A stretch of 64,000 nucleotides of DNA. It comes from Thalassomonas sp. M1454. GTDB taxonomy: Bacteria > Pseudomonadota > Gammaproteobacteria > Enterobacterales > Alteromonadaceae. Both the position numbers and the translations under genes were made by a program. The stretch's first letter is position 1; every line of letters begins with the position of its first letter. The notes below the pieces were generated by a model. The model was not told the origin of the DNA and did no database searches. It worked only from the letters and a program-made list of their open reading frames with translations. The DNA lies in contig NZ_VKDD01000004.1 in the NCBI RefSeq assembly GCF_007097525.1, positions 248,001 through 312,000 on the forward strand. Direction: 5' to 3'. This document shows positions 36,183-46,480 of this stretch, piece by piece.

Positions 36183-38039
36183 TTAACGAGTAAATTTATC
36201 TTTAAATATAAGCTGTGAAGGCACACCAATATCTAGGATCATGTTTTCAACTTCCTCCATCATTGCCGCAGGCCCACACAGATAAAACTCAGTAGCGAAA
36301 GGCTGCACATTTTCACTGAGTTGCTTCATCAATGCTTTTTGTACGTAACCTCGATTACCTTTCCACTCTGGTGAAGGTGCTGATAATGTTGGTATATAAA
36401 TGAAATTGTCATGGCTCTGCTCTAACGCTTCTAACTCACTTTGGTATAACAAGTCTTCTTCCGTTCTAGCACCATAAATCAGTATCATCTCGTCTTGATG
36501 GTTGTGCTTTTTCAATTCTTCGAAAATGATGGCTCTCAAAGGGGCTAAACCTGAACCTGCCCCAATAAAAATACGTCGATGTTTGTTAGTGCTATTGGGT
36601 TGGGACATTGCAAAGAAATCAGAATATGGACCTCTAGCCGTTACTGTTTCACCCACTTCAAGTGCCCCTAAATACGAAGATCCAATACCCGCTCTTTGGC
36701 CATCCTCACTGGTTTGCCAACGTATGTTGAACGTTAGTTCATCGGTTTCTTGGTCAAAATTCGCTAAGGAGTAATGACGGCTTGCGCCACTGTGGCTAAA
36801 CCTTCCGTGAGTATATTCGCTCCAGTATTTTTCAAATGCTCTGGGCATATCATTTGGGCGCAAATTATTCATACCGGCTGGTATGCCAAATTCCATATAG
36901 GCACCCGCTTTGTATGTAAGTGGATTGCCAGACTTAACCTTAAATTTCACTTCCTTGATGAATGGGGTTATGAACTGTGATGCAACGACCATTAATTCGT
37001 GGGTTTCAATTGCGTTACTGGACATGACCTCCACAGAATCAACTTCTGAAATAGTATGCTGACAGCCTAGTCGGTAACCTTGAACCAATTCTTCTTCAGT
37101 TAGCTGTTCTGTTTCAGCAGACGTTGGAGGAAGGTCATTTTCGCTCTTAAACACACATTTAGCACACGTGCCACCGCCTCCACAGCTAGAAGGCAAGTAA
37201 ACATGCGAGTTAGCTAACCCCTCAAGAATTGAATGACTTTCAGAAGCTAAAATATCACAGCTTGTTCCCGCCTCAGCAAACATCACAGCAACTGTTTGAT
37301 TGCTTTGATGCCAGCTCAACCTTAGTAATCCATTCTTGTATAACTGGATTAACCAAATAACGCCTGTAATTGACAAAAGTAAGGTACATATGGAAAAAAC
37401 AATTATCCACCAATGATTAAAGCCACCTGAACTCCCATAGTCCATAAAGTGCAGCGTCATCATCAGGTCTTTAAGTCTGAAATCGTCATTAGCATGTCGA
37501 AGTACTTTACCTGTCACTGCATCTAGGTAGATGGTTGTGTTGTTGTCATCTTCAGCGTTAACTTTCCACATCGGATTTTGTTGAGCAACATAGTCGTCAA
37601 ATGGAGGTTGTAATAGTTCAGGTTTCAACAATTGTCCTGGGCCAGAGTATGATTGCTGGGCAATGATTAACGCCTGAGACGAAGACAGCTTAAAAGGTTC
37701 TCCCGTTACAGCATCGAATAATTCAGAACGGCTTTTCTGGTAACTGTGTTGGCCCGCATGGTAAACGAAATGATAGTATGGGTGCTCCAGTATCCATATC
37801 AGTTTTACACTTATCGGCTGAATTTTTTTTGACAAGTCACCAACGAGAGAAACTGGTTTAAGTTCAAACGCAGATAACTTGTGGTCACTATGAGAATGAA
37901 CACGATATTCATGTCCACCTGCTTTATGATGATCCATCAAATTGAAATAAACGCCGGTTCCCAACCAAATAAGTAATTGAATACCCACCACTAAAGAAAG
38001 CCACTTATGGAGGGTTTTGCTTGATTTAATAAATGACAT
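36183..38039 (-). CDS. PepSY-domain membrane protein fused to a 2Fe-2S ferredoxin and NqrF-like flavin reductase
   Basis: The 618-residue protein has three parts. Residues 1 to about 235 are a PepSY/TM unit with a histidine-rich loop (MDHHKAGGHEYRVHSHSDH). Residues about 250-340 are a plant-type 2Fe-2S domain with SCGGGGTCAKC and a later GYRLGCQ. The rest is a ferredoxin reductase with SRHYSLANF (FAD), GAGSGLAPLRAI (NAD) and FYLCGPAAMM. It could carry electrons from NAD(P)H across the membrane, perhaps to copper, but that function is inferred from context. Its start overlaps the CusA-PepSY stop by one base. Confidence 0.85.
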   Translation of the reverse strand: MSFIKSSKTLHKWLSLVVGIQLLIWLGTGVYFNLMDHHKAGGHEYRVHSHSDHKLSAFELKPVSLVGDLSKKIQPISVKLIWILEHPYYHFVYHAGQHSYQKSRSELFDAVTGEPFKLSSSQALIIAQQSYSGPGQLLKPELLQPPFDDYVAQQNPMWKVNAEDDNNTTIYLDAVTGKVLRHANDDFRLKDLMMTLHFMDYGSSGGFNHWWIIVFSICTLLLSITGVIWLIQLYKNGLLRLSWHQSNQTVAVMFAEAGTSCDILASESHSILEGLANSHVYLPSSCGGGGTCAKCVFKSENDLPPTSAETEQLTEEELVQGYRLGCQHTISEVDSVEVMSSNAIETHELMVVASQFITPFIKEVKFKVKSGNPLTYKAGAYMEFGIPAGMNNLRPNDMPRAFEKYWSEYTHGRFSHSGASRHYSLANFDQETDELTFNIRWQTSEDGQRAGIGSSYLGALEVGETVTARGPYSDFFAMSQPNSTNKHRRIFIGAGSGLAPLRAIIFEELKKHNHQDEMILIYGARTEEDLLYQSELEALEQSHDNFIYIPTLSAPSPEWKGNRGYVQKALMKQLSENVQPFATEFYLCGPAAMMEEVENMILDIGVPSQLIFKDKFTR

Positions 38040-41000
38040 TAAACCGCCTCACTTTTATTTGGCGCTGCTACACGGTAGTAAGTCAGTACAGCACCAGTCA
38101 ATGCGGCTAAAAGTCCTAGCGACGCAACTAGCAACAAAAACCAGTTTGAGACATTTTCACCGTCGTCATAGTCCATAATATGAAAACGCCACATCCAATC
38201 AAATAGTCGCCAAAAGTCATGTCTTTTGGCCACTACAGCTCCTGTACTTTGATTTACATACAACGTAGGCGAAGAGAGCCCTTCAAACTTGATCTGCCAA
38301 AACGGTAGGTGTCTAGGTGATAATTCCGCTGGCATCTCATTTGCTGAAGTCATTAAAGTTAATGCTTCAACCTGCTCCGAACCGGCATAGTGATAGTTGC
38401 CGATTTTTCTGGCCATGGTTTCGTCAATCTGAGGTATAACGTCACCAGTATTTGCGTCTACCGCTACTTTGCCTTCATCCCCATTGGTAAAACGATACAC
38501 TTGCTTATCCAAAAGCTTACCTAGAGAGATATTTTTAGCCTCTGGAAAATCCTCGATTAAAGAAGCTGTAGTGAAGTTAACCTCGCTCAGCTCAAGTGTT
38601 TGGTTTTGATTCTTTACTAAGTTTTCACCATGTATATGGTGAATATCCATGCTCACCATATATAAGCCTGTAATAGACCAAAACAGGAACTGTACGCCAA
38701 TAAACGCCATTATCCATTTGTGATATTTACGGCTGGATTTCAATAAATTAAAAGGAGGTGTACTTTTGCTTTGTAATGAGCGGCTTTTCCATAGTAAATA
38801 AACCGCAGGTAATACTAATAATGTTAAAACAACCGCACTAGCCATACCTCCTACCATAGGTGCTGCGATACGGCTCATCACTTCTGAGCCTGTTCCCGTA
38901 CCATATAAAATAGGCATTAAGCCAATAATTATGGTGGCAACAGTCATCATCACAGGGCGAACACGTAGACCAGCACCTTGCATGATGGCTTCGGTTAATG
39001 CTTTATGGTCAAAATCCCGGCCTTCTGCTTTAGCATTTTCAGCGGCTTCTTTGTATGCTTGGTTTAAATACACCAACATGATGACGCCAATTTCAACTGC
39101 AACACCTGCAAGAGCGATAAAGCCAACCCCAACAGCAACCGAGAAATTAAAGCCTTCAAGGTACATCAACCAAATACCACCAATCATGGCAAGTGGTAGT
39201 GTTCCCATGATAATGGCAACTTCGGCAAAGCTTCTGAAATTTAAATAAAGCAATACTATGATAATAGCTAGCGTTAATGGTAATACGTAGCTGAGTTTCT
39301 CTTGTGCCCGCTCCATATATTCATATTGCCCAGCCCAAGTAATTGAATAACCAGCTGGCAGATCTATTTCATTAGCGACTTTAGTTTTAGCGCCTTCAAC
39401 GTAACTACCTATATCAACGCCGTCGATATCTATAAATGTCCAACCGTTAATACGGGCATTTTCACTTTTTATCCCAGGAGGCCCATCTTCAACATACACA
39501 TTAGCTACATCAGCTAAAGCAATTCGCTGCCCTTTAGGGGTTACAATTGGAAGTTTTTGTAACTCTTCAGGTGAGTCACGGTAGTCTTGTGGGTAGCGAA
39601 GGTTTACAGGGTAGCGCTCTAACCCTTCAACGGTTTGGGTAACGTTCATGCCACCTATTGCTGTCGCTACCACTTGTTGAACATCAGCAATGTTTAATCC
39701 ATAACGAGCAGCTTTTATTCTGTCGATATCAACTTTGATATAACGACCTCCGGCAACACGCTCAGAATATACAGACGCTGTACCGGGATAATCTTTTAAA
39801 ACCGTTTCAAGTTGCTGACCAATATCCTGAATAACAGCCAAATCACTACCAGCTACTTTTATACCAACAGGTGTTTTTATACCTGTGGCAAGCATATCAA
39901 TCCGTGTTTTGATAGGCATTACCCAAGCATTGGTTAAGCCTGGAAATTGCACAAGTTTGTCAAACTCTTGCTTTAGGCTTTCTGTAGTAACGCCTTCACG
40001 CCATTGCTCACGAGGCTTTAATTGAATGAAAGTTTCAATCATGGTTAAAGGGGCTGGATCTGTTGCCGTTTCAGCTCGACCAACTTTACCAAAGACATTT
40101 TTAACTTCCGGTACGGAGGCAATGAGTTTATCGGTTTGTTGCAATAACTCTCTTGCTTTACCAATTGATATACCTGGATAAGTAGTAGGCATATACATCA
40201 AATCGCCTTCATCTAGTGGCGGGATGAACTCACTACCAATCTTATCAAGTGGCGAAAAGCCAACCCAAGTAACTAAAAGGGCTGCAACGATAGTGCCTTT
40301 AGGGAATTTTAAGACCAACTTTAACAACGGCTTATAACCAGCGATTAATGCTCGATTGACCGGGTTCTTATGCTCTGAAACGACTTTACCTCGAATAAAA
40401 TAGCCCATCAGTACAGGTATTAAGGTAATGGCTAAACCAGCAGATGCTGCCATAGCATAAGTCTTGGTATACGCTAATGGCGCAAACATGCGGCCTTCTT
40501 GGGCTTCTAAAATAAATACAGGTAAGAAACTTACGGTAATAATTAACAAGCTAAAAAATAAGGCAGGACCTACTTCACTTGCAGCTTTTGCCACAATTTG
40601 CCATCGGTTTTCATTAGTGAGTGGGGTCTTCTCCATATGCTTATGCATATTTTCTATCATCACGATTGCACCATCGGTCATAGCACCAATGGCGATAGCA
40701 ATGCCACCTAGGGACATAATGTTGGCGTTAATCCCTTGAAAGTACATAATGATAAATGAAACCAATATGCCTAAGGGTAAACTGACAATCGCAACAATTG
40801 AGGAGCGAACATGAAACAAGAATACGACACAAACAATCGCAACTACGGCTAATTCTTCAATTAATTTAGACCAAAGGTTATCAACTGCACGCTCGATAAG
40901 ACCTGAGCGGTCATAGACAGTAACTATTTCTACACCATCAGGTAAACCACGTTTTAATTCATTGAGCTTTGCTTTTACGCCATCAATGGTCTTTTGGGCA

Positions 41001-41887
41001 TTCTCGCCAAAGCGCATTACCACAACACCACCAACAACTTCACCTTCACCGTTAAGCTCTGCAACGCCACGACGCATTTGAGGGCCAAGCTTAATGTCGG
41101 CAATATCACCTAATAAAAGCGGTGTGCCATTAACATTTAAGCCAAGTGGTATAGCTTCTAAATCATCTATTGACTGTATATAGCCTGATGCCGTCACCAT
41201 ATATTCAGCTTCAGCCATTTCTACCACTGATGCGCCAACTTCTTGATTACCTTGTTTAATCGCTGTTTGAATTAAACTTAATGGAATATCATAAGCACGC
41301 AACTTATCAGGGTTCACCATGACCTGATACTGCTTCACCATACCGCCGATAGCCGCTACTTCAGAGACTCCATCTACGGTTTGCAATTCATACTTTAAAA
41401 ACCAATCCTGAATACTGCGTAGCTCACTGATGTCGTGCTGACCAGTTTTATCAACGAGTGAATATAAATAAACCCAGCCAACGCCTGTTGCATCAGGGCC
41501 AAGTTGTGGCTTAGCTGAAGGAGGTAAACTCGGTGCTACTTGCGATAAATACTCTAGTACACGCGACCGTGCCCAATAAAGGTCAGTGTCATCATCAAAA
41601 ATAATGTAAACATACGAGTCACCAAAAAAGGAATAGCCTCGCACTGTTTGAGCACCGGGAACTGATAACATTGCGGTGGTAAGAGGATAAGTAACCTGAT
41701 CCTCTACTACCTGAGGTGCTTGTCCCGGGTAAGAAGTTTTAATAATTACCTGTACATCAGATAAATCAGGGATCGCATCAACAGGTGTATTCTTAAAAGC
41801 GAATAAACCTGCGCCAACGATTATTAAGGTGGCCAGCATCACAAAAAAGCGATTGAATACTGACCAATGAATTATACGTTCTATCAT
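38039..41887 (-). CDS. cusA: Heavy-metal RND efflux pump CusA with a C-terminal PepSY-type extension
   Basis: The first 1040 or so residues are a heavy-metal RND permease: a first helix, a DVQVIIKTSYPGQAP motif, twelve membrane helices and typical HME segments such as GAMTDGAIVMIENMHKH. After about residue 1049 the protein continues for some 230 residues. This extension has two further helices and a PepSY-like periplasmic part (KYHKWIMAFIGVQFLFWSITG, HIHGENL). Ordinary CusA is about 1047 residues, so this is a fusion. It exports Cu+ or Ag+ through the CusCBA complex. The gene lies between cusB and the PepSY-reductase gene. Confidence 0.92.
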   Translation of the reverse strand: MIERIIHWSVFNRFFVMLATLIIVGAGLFAFKNTPVDAIPDLSDVQVIIKTSYPGQAPQVVEDQVTYPLTTAMLSVPGAQTVRGYSFFGDSYVYIIFDDDTDLYWARSRVLEYLSQVAPSLPPSAKPQLGPDATGVGWVYLYSLVDKTGQHDISELRSIQDWFLKYELQTVDGVSEVAAIGGMVKQYQVMVNPDKLRAYDIPLSLIQTAIKQGNQEVGASVVEMAEAEYMVTASGYIQSIDDLEAIPLGLNVNGTPLLLGDIADIKLGPQMRRGVAELNGEGEVVGGVVVMRFGENAQKTIDGVKAKLNELKRGLPDGVEIVTVYDRSGLIERAVDNLWSKLIEELAVVAIVCVVFLFHVRSSIVAIVSLPLGILVSFIIMYFQGINANIMSLGGIAIAIGAMTDGAIVMIENMHKHMEKTPLTNENRWQIVAKAASEVGPALFFSLLIITVSFLPVFILEAQEGRMFAPLAYTKTYAMAASAGLAITLIPVLMGYFIRGKVVSEHKNPVNRALIAGYKPLLKLVLKFPKGTIVAALLVTWVGFSPLDKIGSEFIPPLDEGDLMYMPTTYPGISIGKARELLQQTDKLIASVPEVKNVFGKVGRAETATDPAPLTMIETFIQLKPREQWREGVTTESLKQEFDKLVQFPGLTNAWVMPIKTRIDMLATGIKTPVGIKVAGSDLAVIQDIGQQLETVLKDYPGTASVYSERVAGGRYIKVDIDRIKAARYGLNIADVQQVVATAIGGMNVTQTVEGLERYPVNLRYPQDYRDSPEELQKLPIVTPKGQRIALADVANVYVEDGPPGIKSENARINGWTFIDIDGVDIGSYVEGAKTKVANEIDLPAGYSITWAGQYEYMERAQEKLSYVLPLTLAIIIVLLYLNFRSFAEVAIIMGTLPLAMIGGIWLMYLEGFNFSVAVGVGFIALAGVAVEIGVIMLVYLNQAYKEAAENAKAEGRDFDHKALTEAIMQGAGLRVRPVMMTVATIIIGLMPILYGTGTGSEVMSRIAAPMVGGMASAVVLTLLVLPAVYLLWKSRSLQSKSTPPFNLLKSSRKYHKWIMAFIGVQFLFWSITGLYMVSMDIHHIHGENLVKNQNQTLELSEVNFTTASLIEDFPEAKNISLGKLLDKQVYRFTNGDEGKVAVDANTGDVIPQIDETMARKIGNYHYAGSEQVEALTLMTSANEMPAELSPRHLPFWQIKFEGLSSPTLYVNQSTGAVVAKRHDFWRLFDWMWRFHIMDYDDGENVSNWFLLLVASLGLLAALTGAVLTYYRVAAPNKSEAV

Positions 41888-41898
41888 GTCAATATTAC

Positions 41899-43713
41899 CT
41901 AGTGATTGTGGTGTTTATTAGCATCGTTTTGCTTATCAGACGATGTATTATGTTGGCTATGATCCATTTCATGTCCATCATGGTTCATCGTATGATCTTC
42001 AGCGTCATTAATTTCCACAATGATAAAATCATCATGTATTTCAAAGGTAAAATTGATCTCTTGCCCGATTGAAAGCGTCGATAAGTCAATAGTTTCATTG
42101 GCGACAAAGTCCAGTGTTGCCGCTGGTCTACTCCATTTTTCAATAGCTTCACGGCTAATATTGATAATACGCGTTGAACTATCTATTGAGTTAATAACAC
42201 CGTTAACAGTCGCTGACGATATATTGCTTTCTGTTTGGGTATGGTTGTCACTAGGCTCAGACATAATATGAATACCTGTTACTTCATAGCCGTCATCGTC
42301 AGTTTTGCTCACTTCAAAGTGCAGTGTTTGACCAGTTTTTAACGCGTCAATATCGACACTGTCACCAACCATAAAGTCCATGGTCATTTCTGGCCACCCC
42401 CAAGCATCCGCAGGACCATGCGTAATATTGGCCATTCTATGCCCAGCCATGACACTATTTATTTCTCCTTCCATCCAGACAGATTCTGGCTCTTCTTCAT
42501 GTGTCATTCTCTTAAAGTCAGAATTTTTGCTAGATTCGGAATCAATCAGGAATTGAGCAGAGGTAACAACTTTATCGCCTTCAGTTAAGCCTTCTAAAAT
42601 CTCAACTTTTCCGGCTTCAACCGCTCCAAGCGTGACAGCAATTGACTTGTATTGACCTTCACCTAATACCAATACAACACGGTCTTGCTTACCTGTACGA
42701 ATAACGGCTTCTTTGGGTACTAAAACAGATGCAGTGTTACTTTCAGCTTGGATGCTAATTTGTGCATACATGTTCGGCTTGAGTTCTAAATTTGGATTAT
42801 CGAAGCGGAGTCTCACCCTTAGCGTTCGGTTTTGTGCATTAAGGCTTGGATAAACATAGTCCACTTCTCCTTGCCAAGATTTACCGGGTAAATAATCTAA
42901 TGTCATATCAACGGGTAAACCTTGAGAAACAAAAGCAGCATCACGTTCAAATACTTCGGCTTCAACCCAAACTTGCGCTAATTGGCCAATACTCATTAAT
43001 GTATTGCCCGGCTGCACATAAAACCCTTCTCTGATTTTCAAGCCATCTAACACGCCAGATTGCGGCGCATAAAAAGTAATACTTTGCTTAACTTGTTTAG
43101 TTTTCTGTAATTGGTTGATAAAGTTTTCTGATAATTGCAATGTTTGCAAGCGCTCTTTAGCCGCAGTAACCAGAACTTGATTATTACGCTTTACAGCAAT
43201 GAGAAATTCTTCTTGTGCATTAACTAGTTCAGGCGAATATAAGGTGTAAAGAGCTTGCCCTTTTTCAACGGGATCACCTTCTGCTTTGACGAAAAGCTTT
43301 TCAATCCAACCTGAAACGCGAGGATGAATATGAACTAACTTATCTTCGTCATATTGAACATAACCTACCGTTGCTATGTGCTTAGCTAATGTGCCTATTT
43401 CGACTTTGGTGGATTTAACCCCTAAGTTATTCACCACATGCGGTGCAATAGTTACCGCACCTGGTCCATGTTCATCACCGCTACTGTCTTCCTCATAAAC
43501 GGGCACAAGATCCATCCCCATAGGAGATTTGCCCGGTTTATCTCGACGATAATTAGAGTCCATAGGAGCAACCCAGTACAAAGGTTTCTTCTCTCCAGAA
43601 TCTGCTGTGCTTTCTGAATTATTTGAATGGCTTGGTGCAAATAAAGAATAACTACCAGCGCCGATGACTGCACCTACAGCAAGTGTAATAAGTGTTTTTG
43701 AATTAATAGGCAT
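41899..43713 (-). CDS. cusB: CusB-type periplasmic adaptor with two C-terminal CusF-like domains
   Basis: The 604-residue protein has an N-terminal membrane anchor and a heavy-metal-binding segment (YWVAPMDSNYRRDKPGKSPMGMD). A membrane-fusion-protein core follows, with a HIHPRVSGWIEKL lipoyl half. Beyond the core are two CusF-like beta domains, at about residues 410-490 (WGWPEMTMDFMV) and 500-570. The tail is rich in histidine and methionine. The first CusF-like unit keeps the tryptophan and methionines of the metal site. The second has lost most of them (WSRPAATLDFVA). It links CusA to CusC. Confidence 0.92.
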   Translation of the reverse strand: MPINSKTLITLAVGAVIGAGSYSLFAPSHSNNSESTADSGEKKPLYWVAPMDSNYRRDKPGKSPMGMDLVPVYEEDSSGDEHGPGAVTIAPHVVNNLGVKSTKVEIGTLAKHIATVGYVQYDEDKLVHIHPRVSGWIEKLFVKAEGDPVEKGQALYTLYSPELVNAQEEFLIAVKRNNQVLVTAAKERLQTLQLSENFINQLQKTKQVKQSITFYAPQSGVLDGLKIREGFYVQPGNTLMSIGQLAQVWVEAEVFERDAAFVSQGLPVDMTLDYLPGKSWQGEVDYVYPSLNAQNRTLRVRLRFDNPNLELKPNMYAQISIQAESNTASVLVPKEAVIRTGKQDRVVLVLGEGQYKSIAVTLGAVEAGKVEILEGLTEGDKVVTSAQFLIDSESSKNSDFKRMTHEEEPESVWMEGEINSVMAGHRMANITHGPADAWGWPEMTMDFMVGDSVDIDALKTGQTLHFEVSKTDDDGYEVTGIHIMSEPSDNHTQTESNISSATVNGVINSIDSSTRIINISREAIEKWSRPAATLDFVANETIDLSTLSIGQEINFTFEIHDDFIIVEINDAEDHTMNHDGHEMDHSQHNTSSDKQNDANKHHNH

Positions 43714-45082
43714 AGTGATTATCCTTTTTACTAAGGTTTGTTGCTTGATTTGTGCTGCTGAAGTAGTAATTCAATCGAGCAACGCTTTTTAATAGCTCTA
43801 CATCAATTTTAGTTTTTGCAATGGTGGCATTTAATTCGCTGATTCTGGCTCTCACTACTTCTGCAAAATCACCATCATCATTGGTGTATGCTGTGAGTGA
43901 AGCCTCTGCTTGATCATGGGTTTGTTTGAGTAGTTGCGTTTCATATAATTTTTGCTGCTTTATCAAGCTAGTTAAATTACTTTGCTCCCTTTTAACCTCA
44001 CCAATCATATTTCTTATTACTAGCAATTTTTCAGTTTTTACTGCTTCAGACTCTGCTATTGAGGCTTTAACTTCTTGATCTTGCCTATTGTCAGTAAATA
44101 GTGGTAAGTCAAAGGTTACACCGACAGAGAAAAAATCAGACCTTTCCATACCATCAGGTGAATCATCTCGATAGCTATAACTTGCATTTACCCCCCACTG
44201 AGGTTGATATTGCTGATTTGCTAATTCCACTCCTTTCTGAGCTGCTTTTAATTGCTTATCTAATGCTAATACGGATGGGTGTGAAGCAAATAAATGGGCA
44301 AGTTCACTAGGCGTAAGTTGTTGAAGGTTTATTGTTTTTTCATAACCTTTCGTAAAATAAGAAAGACTACCAGCAATGTTAAACTCAATATTATGCATTG
44401 CTATATTGGGGTTGGCAGTACCGTGATTTTCACTGTATATCCATTGATAAAAAGCAGAAGATAAAGACTCAAGTTTTTGTTTCTGAATAAGGATCCGTTC
44501 ATCAAGTTTTATCAGCTCTAATTGGGCACGAATAACATCTTGCTGACGAGTTTTTCCTACAGTAGATGAATAACTGGCTTTGGTAATATCTATCATTTGC
44601 TCAAATAACGATTTATCTTTGTTAATTAATTCAATCGTTTTATGTGCAAGATAAGCTTCAAGCCACAATAGACTTATCTGCCTTGTGACTTGTATTTCTC
44701 TATTTTCTCTTTGATATGGAAACTTACTAGCTTCTATTTTTAACTGTGCATTCTTTAACGTTAATGTATCCCCACGAGGAAACATTTGGCTCACACCCAC
44801 TTTAAGCTGAGTCATTGGCTCTTGATCAAAATCCCAACTATCTGTTGGTAAATTCATTGCACTAATAGAGATTTGTGGGTCAGGTAACGTAGAAGAAGCT
44901 GTGCTTCTCGCTTCAACTGCCGACTGCTTATATTTATTACCTTTTAGCCAAGGATCATTTTGGTGAGCTAATTGAATTAATTGCTCAAAACTTAATACAT
45001 TATTAGCATTAGCCTGAAAACCAACAATTGCTGTGAGTAAAAATAAAATCTTCTTCTTACTGCTCAATTTAGCGTTTAGCAT
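43703..45082 (-). CDS. cusC: TolC-family outer-membrane channel of the copper efflux system
   Basis: The 459-residue protein has a signal peptide (FLLTAIVGFQANA) and a TolC/outer-membrane efflux protein fold. This includes long coiled-coil segments such as LELIKLDERILIQKQKLESL and a repeated LKNAQLKIEASK helix region. It overlaps cusB by 11 bases. It should form the outer-membrane exit duct of the CusCBA pump. Confidence 0.88.
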   Translation of the reverse strand: MLNAKLSSKKKILFLLTAIVGFQANANNVLSFEQLIQLAHQNDPWLKGNKYKQSAVEARSTASSTLPDPQISISAMNLPTDSWDFDQEPMTQLKVGVSQMFPRGDTLTLKNAQLKIEASKFPYQRENREIQVTRQISLLWLEAYLAHKTIELINKDKSLFEQMIDITKASYSSTVGKTRQQDVIRAQLELIKLDERILIQKQKLESLSSAFYQWIYSENHGTANPNIAMHNIEFNIAGSLSYFTKGYEKTINLQQLTPSELAHLFASHPSVLALDKQLKAAQKGVELANQQYQPQWGVNASYSYRDDSPDGMERSDFFSVGVTFDLPLFTDNRQDQEVKASIAESEAVKTEKLLVIRNMIGEVKREQSNLTSLIKQQKLYETQLLKQTHDQAEASLTAYTNDDGDFAEVVRARISELNATIAKTKIDVELLKSVARLNYYFSSTNQATNLSKKDNHYAY

Positions 45083-45567
45083 TAGAATTGCTCCTGATAG
45101 CTGTTGACGTCAGCATATACAGCGCTGCTGCCATCTTTATACAAAATAAGTATTTTATAAGGCTGGAATTTATCTTCTACTTCCATACCTGGTGAACCTA
45201 GCGGCATGGCAGGTACAGATAGACCTATAGCATTTGGATGTTCTTCAGTTAAGAATTTTTTGATAAATTTAGCTGGAACGTGGCCTTCAAAGGCAAAGCC
45301 ACCTCGACTCACGGCAGTATGGCAAGAGCGGTAGTTTGGCTTAATACCATATTTATTCTTGATAGAACTTATACTGCGGTAGTCTTTTGAATGAGCAACA
45401 ATACCCTCATCTTCAATATGACTTATCCACTTTTTACAGCAGCCACAGGTCGGGGTTTTATAAACCAATAGTTCGAATAATTTTTCGTTTTGTCGTTTCT
45501 CTTCAGCTTGTGCGAATAGAGGTAAAAGCATTGCAAACAATGCGATATTAAAAAATCTGATAATCAT
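45082..45567 (-). CDS. DUF411 (CopG-like) periplasmic metal-binding protein
   Basis: The product, 161 residues from the preferred ATG at 45567 (GGGGGC just upstream), has a signal peptide. A DUF411 domain with the motif TPTCGCCKKWISHI and a second cysteine in YRSCHTAVSRGGFAFEGHVPA follows. CopG/DUF411 proteins are found in copper resistance clusters and are thought to bind or redox-handle copper in the periplasm. It overlaps the cusC start by one base. A longer frame begins 12 codons upstream but lacks a ribosome site. Confidence 0.87.
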   Translation of the reverse strand: MIIRFFNIALFAMLLPLFAQAEEKRQNEKLFELLVYKTPTCGCCKKWISHIEDEGIVAHSKDYRSISSIKNKYGIKPNYRSCHTAVSRGGFAFEGHVPAKFIKKFLTEEHPNAIGLSVPAMPLGSPGMEVEDKFQPYKILILYKDGSSAVYADVNSYQEQF

Positions 45568-45701
45568 TTTTGCCCCCAGATAACTCTGGATTATTTCAAA
45601 CAAAACTTCGCAAAGGATGTTCGTTTGAGGTTTAACGTTTTATTGAGAAAGTGTGCGAAAAGTAGCGCTTTTACAAGTAAAGCAGACGCACTAGTCCTGT
45701 G

Positions 45702-46109
45702 TTAGGCAAAAATCGGTGGACGATATAAAGAAGTGGGAATTGATTTAGTTTGGTTAATAGGCTGGAAAGATACACTTTCGCTTAAACGAGCCAAATAAGC
45801 TGTTTTAGGTTCAGAGCCAACAATACTGATGTTTGTACATGCGCTGACAGGACATACGCAATCTGAACCACAGCACTCTTCATGATTTTGCTGACCACTT
45901 TGGTCAACAGAAGAATGATTCATCGATGCATGACTCATATCAGAGTGGTCCATACTTGAATGGTTCATAGAATCATGGTTCATGTTCATATGAGATTCAT
46001 GTGAATCACCAGACATTTCGCAAGACATAGAAGAATACGCCAATGCTTGCCCTAAAAAGGCAATTAGCATAGCGGCAACTACTAAAACTTTTGACAGTGA
46101 TTTGAACAT
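45702..46109 (-). CDS. CopL-like histidine- and methionine-rich exported peptide
   Basis: The 135-residue protein has a signal peptide (LVVAAMLIAFLGQALA). A low-complexity metal-binding stretch follows, in which HSSMDHSDMSHASM-like units repeat, with a cysteine cluster (ECCGSDCVCPVSAC) behind it. It is the first gene of the copper efflux operon. It resembles CopL-type leader or regulatory peptides that precede copper operons. It could buffer periplasmic Cu+. The specific name is uncertain because such proteins are poorly conserved. Confidence 0.72.
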   Translation of the reverse strand: MFKSLSKVLVVAAMLIAFLGQALAYSSMSCEMSGDSHESHMNMNHDSMNHSSMDHSDMSHASMNHSSVDQSGQQNHEECCGSDCVCPVSACTNISIVGSEPKTAYLARLSESVSFQPINQTKSIPTSLYRPPIFA

Positions 46110-46480
46110 ATAAATCCCAAGTAAAACTCTAGCTAAGATTAAGCCATTTGAGTCGAAAAGTAAATCACTACCCTTTTAAGGCAACATCAAGCAATAGAGT
46201 TTTTTAAGTTAACGCACTTTGGGGAAGAAATGCGTTAGTGGAGCGTCCGCTTTGTAAAAACTGCCAATAGTTTATAACTATAGTGACTGTCTCAAATTCG
46301 CTCTAAGCAGCCTGTGACGACCACTAAAAACTTGTGTGATTACAATAACATCATGTATGGTTAGTTTACAAACCTAGAAGGACTAAAAACATAGTTTATA
46401 AATACTGTTTTAGTCTAAAGGCAAGTTTAAAATAGACCTGAACTTCGATCAGGTAATCAAATATATTTAGAGAGTGACTA
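46110..46480. other. Intergenic region between the copper island and the cassette region
   Basis: No coding frame is supported. It must contain the promoter of the copper efflux operon (minus strand) and of the AbiTii-like gene (plus strand), but neither could be fixed. It contains a hairpin of TAACGCA (46210-46216) and TGCGTTA (46231-46237) whose arms resemble integron core sites. Confidence 0.5.
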
